This document shows positions 1 to 7,829 of a DNA stretch of 42,255 nt, one piece after another. Each line of letters opens with the position of its first letter. The stretch's first letter is position 1. A program made the translations under genes and the position numbers. The DNA lies in the NCBI GenBank assembly GCA_903881565.1, contig CAIRTR010000147.1, positions 1 through 42,255 of the forward strand, read 5' to 3'. The notes under the pieces were generated by a model, which was given only the letters and a program-made list of their open reading frames with translations, was not told the origin of the DNA and did not search any database. The DNA is from Oligoflexia bacterium. Lineage in GTDB: Bacteria; Bdellovibrionota; UBA1018.

Positions 1-38
1 CCCCCCCCCCCCCCAGGTCTACTTCTCAGTCGGAGTCA

Positions 39-1130
39 TTGTCCGAGCGCCTGCGACGACAGAGCGGAGCAATATTGGAGCTTTGGGAAAGTCGGGTACG
101 GGCCAGTCTGCCCGCGGCCCGGGGACTCGACACTCCTGCCTTAAGAAACTCCATCCCGCTCGTACTCGAAACCCTCGCCCAGACCTTGGATCAACCTGAG
201 ACGCCTGATGATCCAAAAATTGAAGTGGCGCGTTTGCACGGCAAGGAGCGTGCGATGCGGCCCCAATATTCTATCGACCAGGTCATTAGGGAATATCGCC
301 TTCTGAGGCGCGCTATTTTTGATGTTCTGACCCCGGGGATAGTCCTTGATGCGAGCACCACAAGTGCAATTATCGATATCATCGAAATCGGAATTGCAGA
401 AGCAGCGGCGGCTTTTGCCAATTATCAATTCCAGCTACGGGAACAATTTATTTCGACCCTGGCCCATGACTTACGTTCGCCTCTCGCGGCCGCGACCGCC
501 AGTGCGCAACTCATGTTAAGGCAACCCGAAAAGACTGAGACCACTCAAAGGCTATCGGCTCGGATCATGAACTCGATTAGCCGCTCTGACCGCATGATTG
601 CTGACCTTTTGGATTCAAATCTAGTACGGGCAGGCGGCATCCTGCCATTGCAGATCGGGCAAAATGATTTGCGAGGCGCTATCATGATGACATTGGAAGA
701 AGCCACAGCAGCAGTGGGTAATCATTTTAAATTTGAACCCGGTGATGTGCCAATTATCGGGTATTGGGATGTTCGGTATTTGAAAAGGGCGATTGAAAAC
801 GTAGTCCTCAATGCGGTGAAGTATGGCGACTCGGCTCGGCCTGTAACGATTAGCGTGGCAAAGGTCGGGCAGGAAGTCGCAATATCCATTCACAATTATG
901 GAGAAGCGATCTCCAGGTATGACCAAGAAACTTTGTTTGATCCTTTTCAACGTGCCCCAAAAGCGAAAAATTCTGGCAAAACTGGTTGGGGCATCGGACT
1001 CTCCTTGGTCAAAGGCGTTTGCGAAGCTCACGGCGGCAAGGTGAGCGTTGATTCTCAGGAAAAAACCGGAACGACCTTCACCTTGACGATCCCCATTGAC
1101 GCCCGACCTCAATTAGCCAAGGCAGCATAA
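39..1130 (+). CDS. Sensor histidine kinase with RsbRD-like N-terminal region, HisKA and HATPase_c
   Basis: ORF with HisKA-like 'STLAHDLRSPLAAATASAQLML', N-box 'AIENVVLNAVKYG', G-box 'GWGIGLSLVKGVCEAHGG'. TTG start near the window edge; true start may lie upstream. Confidence 0.85.
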   Translation: MSERLRRQSGAILELWESRVRASLPAARGLDTPALRNSIPLVLETLAQTLDQPETPDDPKIEVARLHGKERAMRPQYSIDQVIREYRLLRRAIFDVLTPGIVLDASTTSAIIDIIEIGIAEAAAAFANYQFQLREQFISTLAHDLRSPLAAATASAQLMLRQPEKTETTQRLSARIMNSISRSDRMIADLLDSNLVRAGGILPLQIGQNDLRGAIMMTLEEATAAVGNHFKFEPGDVPIIGYWDVRYLKRAIENVVLNAVKYGDSARPVTISVAKVGQEVAISIHNYGEAISRYDQETLFDPFQRAPKAKNSGKTGWGIGLSLVKGVCEAHGGKVSVDSQEKTGTTFTLTIPIDARPQLAKAA

Positions 1131-1131
1131 T

Positions 1132-1197
1132 GATCTCTTACAAGAGCTCAAAGATAAGCTTCGCCGCTAAACTCACTATAAGGATGATGTGAAATCA
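1132..1197. repeat. Left copy of ~66 bp direct repeat flanking the DUF4143-type ATPase gene
   Basis: gatctcttacaagagctcaaagataagcttcgccgctaaactcactataaggatgatgtgaaatca aligns with 2407..2473 at roughly 80% identity by hand, with one 1-nt gap. Confidence 0.8.
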
Positions 1198-1235
1198 ATG
1201 GTGGCGAGACGAGAAAAACCGCCCGTCTTTTCCCA

Positions 1236-1272
1236 TTGCACACATGCCATAAATAGCGTTAAAATATGGCAT
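1236..1272 (+). promoter_or_regulatory. Putative sigma70-like promoter with 8-bp inverted repeat operator
   Basis: TTGCAC-N17-TTAAAA, with perfect inverted repeat ATGCCATA (1244-1251) / TATGGCAT (1265-1272) immediately before the ATG at 1273. Confidence 0.4.
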
Positions 1273-2433
1273 ATGTACCCTAGATCATGCAACCCACTAA
1301 CATCACGAAGCTTTTTCTTGTTCGGACCTCGCGCGACCGGCAAATCCTCACTCTTAAAGGAGCGCTTTGCCCAAAACAGCCGAGTTCTTTGGATCAATTT
1401 ACTGAACTCAGAAACCTACCGAAAACTACTCGCTCGCCCTGAACTTCTCAAAGAATGGACTGCCTCTGCCCATCCCGAACCCGAGTGGGTGGTTTGCGAT
1501 GAAATTCAAAAGATTCCCGCACTCCTGGACCTCATTCACGACATAATTGAAGAAAGAAAAATCAAATTCGCCCTCACAGGATCGAGCGCCCGAAAACTGA
1601 AAAAGGGCGCTGCCAACCTTTTAGGAGGACGAGCGCTTGTTAACCACCTATTCCCACTTACTGTGCAAGAATTAGGAAAAGACTTTAATTTGAAAGCTGC
1701 TCTACAATTTGGAACACTTCCCGAAATCATAACCTCTCAAACCGATCTCGAACGAAAAGAGATTCTTCGCGCGTATGTGGGCACCTACCTTCGCGAGGAA
1801 ATAAAAGAAGAGCAGATCATCCGACAACTCGATCCCTTTGTGCGCTTCTTAGAAGTTGCCGCCCAACAAAACAGCGAAATCACAAATGCCACCAAAATCG
1901 GCCGCGATTCGCAAACCGATGCAAAGACTATCATTCGGTATTTTGAAGTCCTCCAAGACACGCTAATGGGATTTTTTCTCGACTCCTACCAAAAGTCAGT
2001 GAGGAAAGTTCAAACGGGGAAAGCAAAGTTCTACTGGTTTGATCTTGGCGTTAAACGCGCACTCGAAGGAACTCTCGATAATGAGATTCTCGAGGGCTCA
2101 TCAGATTTTGGGCGCGCTTTCGAACATTTCTTCATCGCCGAAGCATACCGAATGGCGCATTACACACGAAAAGAAGACAAGTTCAGCTACCTCAGGACCA
2201 AGGACGATGTCGAAATTGACCTGGTGATTGAGCGATCAAAGAAAGAACTTTGGGCCATCGAAATTAAATCATCCCAAAACGTGGCGCTCGAAAAACTTGC
2301 AGCCCCCCTTAAACTCGCCGAAGACATGGGAGCTAAACGTCTCATTGTCGCCTCAAGAGAAACGCGGCCGCGGAAAATTGGCAAAATCGAGATCTTGCCA
2401 TGGCAGGATCTCCTGCAAGAACTCTACGGATAA
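1273..2433 (+). CDS. ATP-binding protein, AAA_14/DUF4143-type ATPase
   Basis: Walker A-like 'FLFGPRATGKSSLL', 'VVCDEIQKIPALLDLIHD', 'FALTGSSARKLKKG', C-terminal 'ELWAIEIKSSQNV'. Track start is GTG 1189; the in-frame ATG at 1273 fits the family N-terminus better. Confidence 0.85.
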   Translation: MYPRSCNPLTSRSFFLFGPRATGKSSLLKERFAQNSRVLWINLLNSETYRKLLARPELLKEWTASAHPEPEWVVCDEIQKIPALLDLIHDIIEERKIKFALTGSSARKLKKGAANLLGGRALVNHLFPLTVQELGKDFNLKAALQFGTLPEIITSQTDLERKEILRAYVGTYLREEIKEEQIIRQLDPFVRFLEVAAQQNSEITNATKIGRDSQTDAKTIIRYFEVLQDTLMGFFLDSYQKSVRKVQTGKAKFYWFDLGVKRALEGTLDNEILEGSSDFGRAFEHFFIAEAYRMAHYTRKEDKFSYLRTKDDVEIDLVIERSKKELWAIEIKSSQNVALEKLAAPLKLAEDMGAKRLIVASRETRPRKIGKIEILPWQDLLQELYG

Positions 2434-2473
2434 GCTTCGGCACTGACCTCAGCATACGGATGATGTGAAATCA
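2407..2473. repeat. Right copy of ~66 bp direct repeat (spans the ATPase 3' end and phosphatase 3' end)
   Basis: gatctcctgcaagaactctacggataagcttcggcactgacctcagcatacggatgatgtgaaatca; homologous to 1132..1197. Confidence 0.8.
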
Positions 2474-2969
2474 CTGTGTGCCACCAATAATAAGCGCCAA
2501 GCCCCATCAGCCATGGGTTGAATCCGATGGTGCGCATCTCTTTGTAAGCGGCCTTAGGTTTCCAGCCTTGCTGATAAACGCGATACAGCCCGACCACAAG
2601 TCCCGTGCGATCCTTGCCCTGCTTGCAATGAATGAAAACGGGATAGTACCCGGGATCACTCAAGGAACTGAGTGCGAGCTCCACCGTCTCATCTTTAGGC
2701 GCCGTAAAACTGGCCATCGGTGCGCTGATAAACTCGATGCCTCTAAGCTTCGCTTCAACACGTTCAGCTTCAACGCTTGCGTCGTTTCGCAAATTGATAA
2801 TGGTACGAACGCCCAGGGCTTGCAACTCATCGTACTCCGCCGAATTGGCAGGCTGCCCACCGCGATACACGCCAGGAGCCACTTCGTGAAACCGTAGTAT
2901 CTCGGCAAAACTACTCTGCGAGAGGACCAAGGCAGCGACAAAACCTACAAGAATCGATCGAAATTTCAT
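2424..2969 (-). CDS. Dual-specificity/tyrosine phosphatase family protein, exported
   Basis: P-loop 'HCKQGKDRTGLVVGLYR'; signal peptide-like N-terminus MKFRSILVGFVAALVLSQSSFA; 'YRGGQPANSAEYDELQALGVRTIINLR'. Confidence 0.85.
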   Translation of the reverse strand: MKFRSILVGFVAALVLSQSSFAEILRFHEVAPGVYRGGQPANSAEYDELQALGVRTIINLRNDASVEAERVEAKLRGIEFISAPMASFTAPKDETVELALSSLSDPGYYPVFIHCKQGKDRTGLVVGLYRVYQQGWKPKAAYKEMRTIGFNPWLMGLGAYYWWHTVISHHPYAEVSAEAYP

Positions 2970-3000
2970 AGTAAACCCCCTAAGTTTTTCTACCCCAAAG

Positions 3001-5913
3001 CTATCTCAAGTCCCCCACAAAACCAAAAACAAATTGTTTCTCGCCCAGCAGCGAAGGCGACAATCCCCAATCAAAACCAATACCCACGGTCCACGGAGAT
3101 CGATAAAATAGATTCAAATCCTGGAACAAATGAACCCCGGTGCTCACGGGCCAGCGCGAAAAGCGCCGCTCTCCAGAGGACAAAAACTCACCTGAGCCCG
3201 TATCGACAAAGAATTGAACTTTAGCTCGTTCATAAAAGAAGGGCCAAACACCCGCCCCACGAAACACATTCTTTAAAACAAAGTTATATTCAAAATTCGC
3301 ACTCGCCAACTCGCGGCCAAACACAACCCCTTGAGGATAGCCCCGCAACAAAAACCCTTCTCGCTGCGAAAAAGATCCATCGCCACCCGCGATCCAATAA
3401 TGAGCCGATAGGATTTTGTTTGTCGAATATCCTCCTGATAAACGGGCCCTGAAATAATCCTGCGTCCCCCACCCCTGAATTCTCTGATCCCAACTTCCCT
3501 CGAGAGCCGTAAACTGCTCTTCGCCGACGAAGTCACCCGTTAATTTCACTTCACCTCTAAAGCCTCGCACTCCCGATAGCCCGTAAACCGGTGCCGGAGA
3601 ATTCGGAAACCCCAGAAACTCCCCCGCCGCCAACCGAAACTCCAATCCACCGCTGCTTGACGTCTCATCAAAGAGCTGCGACTCACTCCAACTCCCGCCA
3701 AAACCAAGTTCAAAAAGTCCTAAGGGGTAAGTAGCCAAGAGTTGATTGCCAATCAGGCGATTGGCAAGATTCAGATACCCCAGGTAACGATCAGATTGTT
3801 CGCGTGAAAACTGAATCGAAGGATAAAAACCTTCATAGCCAAAAACAGCGCGATAGAGTGGAAAAGTCGCACGACTATCCCAGCCCAACCGCGCCGAATA
3901 CGTCACCTGCTCCAAGGGATCCATTCCAGAAGTGAGCACGCCCAAGGACCAGCCATCGGATAAGCGCTCGCCATATGGAACCCAATAGTGCGGCAAAATC
4001 GCCGGAAAAAGAGAGTCTACGCCCGCAGGACGAGGCGACGAGAACGACTCTGTTTTTGCAATCTTCGGCACTTCGGGAGCAACCACTTCGAGAGGCTGAG
4101 AAATTTTCTCCTGCGGCACGTCTTCGAGTTTTTCGAGCTTGATCGCTGCAACATCGAACCCCGAAGAACGATACACGGTAGCAAGAAGTCCCACTTCTTT
4201 TTCAACCGGCTGAAGCGGGAAAAAAGCTCCACTCTCCAAACGAGTCAGGCGATCAAACGCCACAGGCGCCCCAGTTGCCAAAAACGCCTTCATCTCTAAC
4301 GAAGGGATCCTACCCACTTCATACACGCCATTTAGCGCCACCGAAAAAAGTAGATCTCCCGCAGGACTCCAACTTGGCGTCACAAAATGTCGCCGCTGTG
4401 ATGACGGCACTCGGGGAAAAAGAGCGCGAACCTCGCCCGTTTTTGAGTGAATGAGAATAAGGCGCTCACTGAACTCATTTTCTTTCAAGCTCAGGGCGAT
4501 CCACTCTGCAAAAACTCCTCGCCCCCAGGCGGGAGTCGAGAATCGTTCATAAGAATGACCTTGAATGAGATTCTGAGGCTTGCCCTTTCCATCCCAAATC
4601 ACGACCGCTTGATTTGCATCTGGGAGATCCTGAATATAGGCCCACGTCCCTTTTGCGACGCCAAGACCGCCCCATTTAAAATCCTCCGAACAATCCGGAT
4701 CCAACGCCCGCGCGCCAAAGGTCCACTGAATCTCCGAGCCCGTTGTGGGATCCATGGAAAAAAGATCGGAAAAATACGAATATTGCTGCCAAGGCTCAAC
4801 GCGCGAGTAAATCAGCCTTCCATCGCAGCGCTTGAGCGTCTGACCTCCGCCATATTTCCAATGAGACAAGCTGGCACTTCGTGAGTTGGCCAAATCCAAA
4901 AGTGAAATTCCGGTGCCCGCTTCGACCGAATCACGGATGTAGGCTAAGTGCCCCCGGCCCAACGAAACCGCGGCGCGGGCTGTTCCATCTTGGCCACCCC
5001 TTAGGGTGAGGTATTCAGGTTGGGTAAAAGGACGCGAATGGATTTCACTTAAAAATTTTGAAAAGCGAGTCTGGGCAGCCTCACGCGCTTCTCTCCAAAG
5101 CGTCTCCCAGTCTTTTTTAAAAAGATCCCGCGCGAGAGGATCCAGGAAAAACGGGATCCGTTGCCCACTCTCATACGGCACCGCCAAAACCTTCGATCCG
5201 TTCGCGAGATAGGAATGTAAAAGTGATCCATAATAATAAGGAGCATTACCGGCGGGCCACTCCGAGTCCTCGCCGTTAAGCCGATCCACCGTGATCTTCT
5301 CCAAAACTCCATCGCGCACCGCAGTCCGAAAGATGGTTTCGTAAAAAACAGATTGTGCCCGACCCAGGCTCCTGTGACGCCCCTCTTCTTCGACGGCAAG
5401 ACCTTCAAGCAAAAAAGGCGGCAAGAAACGATTCACTTTCGCGACACTCCCCATTCCGAGGCGAAAGAATGAGACAGGCCCCCGGACCAAGTCCTTTTCA
5501 ACGATATGCGTCAACTCATGGAACGCAAGTGCCCGAACCCAATCTTGAGCCTCGCCCTCGGCAGAGGCTGGACCCGGAGGTAAAGCCTGAACAATGATTC
5601 GATTGAAGGGAAAAACACTGCTTTCATCTTCGAACAGATCCCGATCCGAACGAACCACGACTTCAATCCGACCCTGAGGCGTCCAACGAAGCTCCTCACT
5701 CAAAATCGAAAAGGCGTCTTCTAGAAAGATTCCAAAATCTCGGGCAAATGCCCTACTTTTAGGATGAGTCAGCACATGAAAATGGGAACTTGAAAACTCT
5801 TCGAAACCCTGATCCGGAGGAGGGCGACGCAGAGGAACGGGTGACACCCCCGCTTCCACAGAAAAAGAAAAAACCGCAAGCGTGAGAAAAATAGCTGAGA
5901 AAAGTATTTTCAT
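3001..5913 (-). CDS. Large exported protein: HExxH metallopeptidase-like N-terminal domain, probable beta-propeller middle, probable C-terminal outer-membrane barrel
   Basis: Signal peptide; 'ALAFHELTHIVEKDLVRG' (HExxH) and downstream 'LLEGLAVEEEGRH'; C-terminal third has alternating aromatic/hydrophobic pattern typical of beta-barrels. Confidence 0.65.
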   Translation of the reverse strand: MKILFSAIFLTLAVFSFSVEAGVSPVPLRRPPPDQGFEEFSSSHFHVLTHPKSRAFARDFGIFLEDAFSILSEELRWTPQGRIEVVVRSDRDLFEDESSVFPFNRIIVQALPPGPASAEGEAQDWVRALAFHELTHIVEKDLVRGPVSFFRLGMGSVAKVNRFLPPFLLEGLAVEEEGRHRSLGRAQSVFYETIFRTAVRDGVLEKITVDRLNGEDSEWPAGNAPYYYGSLLHSYLANGSKVLAVPYESGQRIPFFLDPLARDLFKKDWETLWREAREAAQTRFSKFLSEIHSRPFTQPEYLTLRGGQDGTARAAVSLGRGHLAYIRDSVEAGTGISLLDLANSRSASLSHWKYGGGQTLKRCDGRLIYSRVEPWQQYSYFSDLFSMDPTTGSEIQWTFGARALDPDCSEDFKWGGLGVAKGTWAYIQDLPDANQAVVIWDGKGKPQNLIQGHSYERFSTPAWGRGVFAEWIALSLKENEFSERLILIHSKTGEVRALFPRVPSSQRRHFVTPSWSPAGDLLFSVALNGVYEVGRIPSLEMKAFLATGAPVAFDRLTRLESGAFFPLQPVEKEVGLLATVYRSSGFDVAAIKLEKLEDVPQEKISQPLEVVAPEVPKIAKTESFSSPRPAGVDSLFPAILPHYWVPYGERLSDGWSLGVLTSGMDPLEQVTYSARLGWDSRATFPLYRAVFGYEGFYPSIQFSREQSDRYLGYLNLANRLIGNQLLATYPLGLFELGFGGSWSESQLFDETSSSGGLEFRLAAGEFLGFPNSPAPVYGLSGVRGFRGEVKLTGDFVGEEQFTALEGSWDQRIQGWGTQDYFRARLSGGYSTNKILSAHYWIAGGDGSFSQREGFLLRGYPQGVVFGRELASANFEYNFVLKNVFRGAGVWPFFYERAKVQFFVDTGSGEFLSSGERRFSRWPVSTGVHLFQDLNLFYRSPWTVGIGFDWGLSPSLLGEKQFVFGFVGDLR

Positions 5914-5985
5914 TTCATTTCTGCTAGAATATGTTGCATAAACAAAGAATAGGTTAACTTTCGATAATCTTCGAGGAGGAATTTC

Positions 5986-6483
5986 ATGAGTAAAATGAGC
6001 GCGATTATTCGCCGTCTAGCTTTAGTACTCGCTGTTGCAGCGATGGTTTCCGCAGTCGGCTGCGCAAAGAAGGCAAAAGATGATGAAGGTGCTATTCCTG
6101 GCGCCGGTGACGAAAATGCTTTAGGCGATTCGGATTCAGGCAAAGCCATGGGAATGAAGTCCATTCACTTTGGTTATGATGCCTATTCACTCGACAGTGA
6201 AGCCAAATCCGTCCTGAAGGCCAATGCCGAGATTTTGAAGTCAAAATCTGGCGTCAAAATTCAGGTTGAAGGACACTGCGATGCTCGCGGTGGAATTCAA
6301 TACAACATCGCTTTGGGCGATAAACGTGCCAACTCCACCAAAAAGTTCCTTCAGGACTTGGGCGTGAGTGCTGATCGTATTACGACCATCAGCTACGGCA
6401 AAGAGCGCCCCATCGATCCAGGAACATCCGAAGAAGCTTACGGCAAGAATCGCCGGGCTAACTTCGCGATCACTTCCAAGTAA
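5986..6483 (+). CDS. pal: Peptidoglycan-associated lipoprotein, OmpA family
   Basis: Lipobox-like 'MVSAVGC'; OmpA-like 'VEGHCDARGGIQYNIALGDKRANSTKKFLQDLGV...RRANFAI'; SD gaggagg upstream. Confidence 0.93.
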   Translation: MSKMSAIIRRLALVLAVAAMVSAVGCAKKAKDDEGAIPGAGDENALGDSDSGKAMGMKSIHFGYDAYSLDSEAKSVLKANAEILKSKSGVKIQVEGHCDARGGIQYNIALGDKRANSTKKFLQDLGVSADRITTISYGKERPIDPGTSEEAYGKNRRANFAITSK

Positions 6484-6503
6484 GAATCAAGCTTAAGGCA
6501 CGA

Positions 6504-7052
6504 ATGAATCACGGCCTGAAGCCTAAAGAAGTTCGTGAGCAATTCAAACAAACGGGGGAGGGGCGCAAGTCCCTCTCCCGTTTGTCTTTTATGCTGACCT
6601 CCCTGGGGATCGCGCTTTCTACTGGGTCCTGCTCCATTCTGACCACTCGGCCGGTCCAAGAGATGTCAGATACGACTGCCGCCCTTCGAGCCGCCCGCGA
6701 GGTCCAAGCTGATGTCGCTGCCCCCGAGCTATACCGAGAAGCCAGCGAGGCGTTTTTTAACGCTCGGCGAGAATACAAATTCAAAAATTTCAACCTCGCC
6801 AAAGAATACGCTGAAAAAGCCCGCGAACTTGCGGAACAGGCTGAATTCGAATCCCTCAGAGCAGGCGCCAATCGCACAGAACTCAACATTTCGGACCCCC
6901 TTTCGAACGTACCCCCTCCGCCGCCTCCTCCTCCAGCCCCCGAACGTACTCCTTATCCATACCCCGCTCCAACCGGGACCCCCGTCGAGCCCGCTCCCGG
7001 GACCGCTGCTCCGACCCCTGCCCCCTCAACTCCACCTCCTCCGACGCCTTAA
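6504..7052 (+). CDS. DUF4398-like lipoprotein with proline-rich C-terminus
   Basis: Lipobox-like 'ALSTGSC'; helical 'AAPELYREASEAFFNARREYKFKNFNLAKEYAEKARELAEQAEFES'; tail 'PPPPPPPPAPERTPYPYPAP...'. Start uncertain (6504 versus 6591). Confidence 0.7.
   Translation: MNHGLKPKEVREQFKQTGEGRKSLSRLSFMLTSLGIALSTGSCSILTTRPVQEMSDTTAALRAAREVQADVAAPELYREASEAFFNARREYKFKNFNLAKEYAEKARELAEQAEFESLRAGANRTELNISDPLSNVPPPPPPPPAPERTPYPYPAPTGTPVEPAPGTAAPTPAPSTPPPPTP
6548..6590 (+). terminator. Strong intrinsic terminator-like hairpin after pal
   Basis: 16-bp stem acaaacgggggagggg/tccctctcccgtttgt (two G.U), 6-nt loop cgcaag, followed by ctttt. Confidence 0.7.
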
Positions 7053-7106
7053 ACCAAACCCTCAACCCTCTTGCCCTCCTACCGCCTGAGTGAGATATTA
7101 ATTTGT

Positions 7107-7829
7107 ATGAGAAACCTTCAAGCCATCGTCCTTTGCTCCGCACTTAGCCTCATCCTTGCTGGATGCCTCAAAACTCGCACACAACTCAAAGAAGAAGGTG
7201 GAGAGGAAAGCGCTAAGCCCGTTTCAGCCCCCATTCAAGATGTGCAGCCGCAAGGTCAATATGTGATTGATGAAATCAAAAGCGAAATTACCCGCCTCAC
7301 CGGGCGAATCGACGAAATCGAACGCACGTTAAAACTAGGCGCTGATACAGCAACTCAAGCGCAGAAAGACGATCAGAAGAAACTTGAGACACGCGTAACG
7401 GAACTTGAAAAAGCGCAGGCGCTTCTAATCGAAAATTTCAAAAAAACAGAAGACACGAACCTCAACAAGGATCCCGAAGAGTTTTATGCAAAAGCCACCG
7501 CTCTTCTTGAAGCAGGGAACACTGAGGGAGCGGTTGAAGCGCTTACCGCCTATCTGAATCACCCTAAAGCTAAAAGAGTGCAGAGCGCGACCTTTCAGCG
7601 CGCCGAAGCCTATTATCAACTCAAACAATACAAAAAAGCGATCGTGGATTATTCCAAATTCCCGGAGAAGTTTCCTCAATCCAAAAGCATGCCCGACGCC
7701 CTTTATAAAATTGGGGTTTCTTTTGAAGCGCTGGGAATGAAGGAAGACGCCAAAGGCTTTTTTCAAGAACTCGTCGAAAAGTTCCCAAAAAATCCACTTT
7801 CGAAAAAAGTTAGGTCCAAATTGAAGTGA
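7107..7829 (+). CDS. cpoB: Tol-Pal system protein CpoB/YbgF-like, coiled coil plus TPR, lipoprotein
   Basis: Lipobox 'LSLILAGC', coiled-coil region, TPR 'DALYKIGVSFEALGMKEDAKGFFQELVEKFPKNPLSKKVRSKL'. Confidence 0.8.
   Translation: MRNLQAIVLCSALSLILAGCLKTRTQLKEEGGEESAKPVSAPIQDVQPQGQYVIDEIKSEITRLTGRIDEIERTLKLGADTATQAQKDDQKKLETRVTELEKAQALLIENFKKTEDTNLNKDPEEFYAKATALLEAGNTEGAVEALTAYLNHPKAKRVQSATFQRAEAYYQLKQYKKAIVDYSKFPEKFPQSKSMPDALYKIGVSFEALGMKEDAKGFFQELVEKFPKNPLSKKVRSKLK

Noticed and set aside
3273-5699. Many antisense or alternative-frame ORFs over the 970-aa gene and other long genes
   Set aside because: Shadow ORFs of high-confidence coding sequences, without family motifs or start signals.
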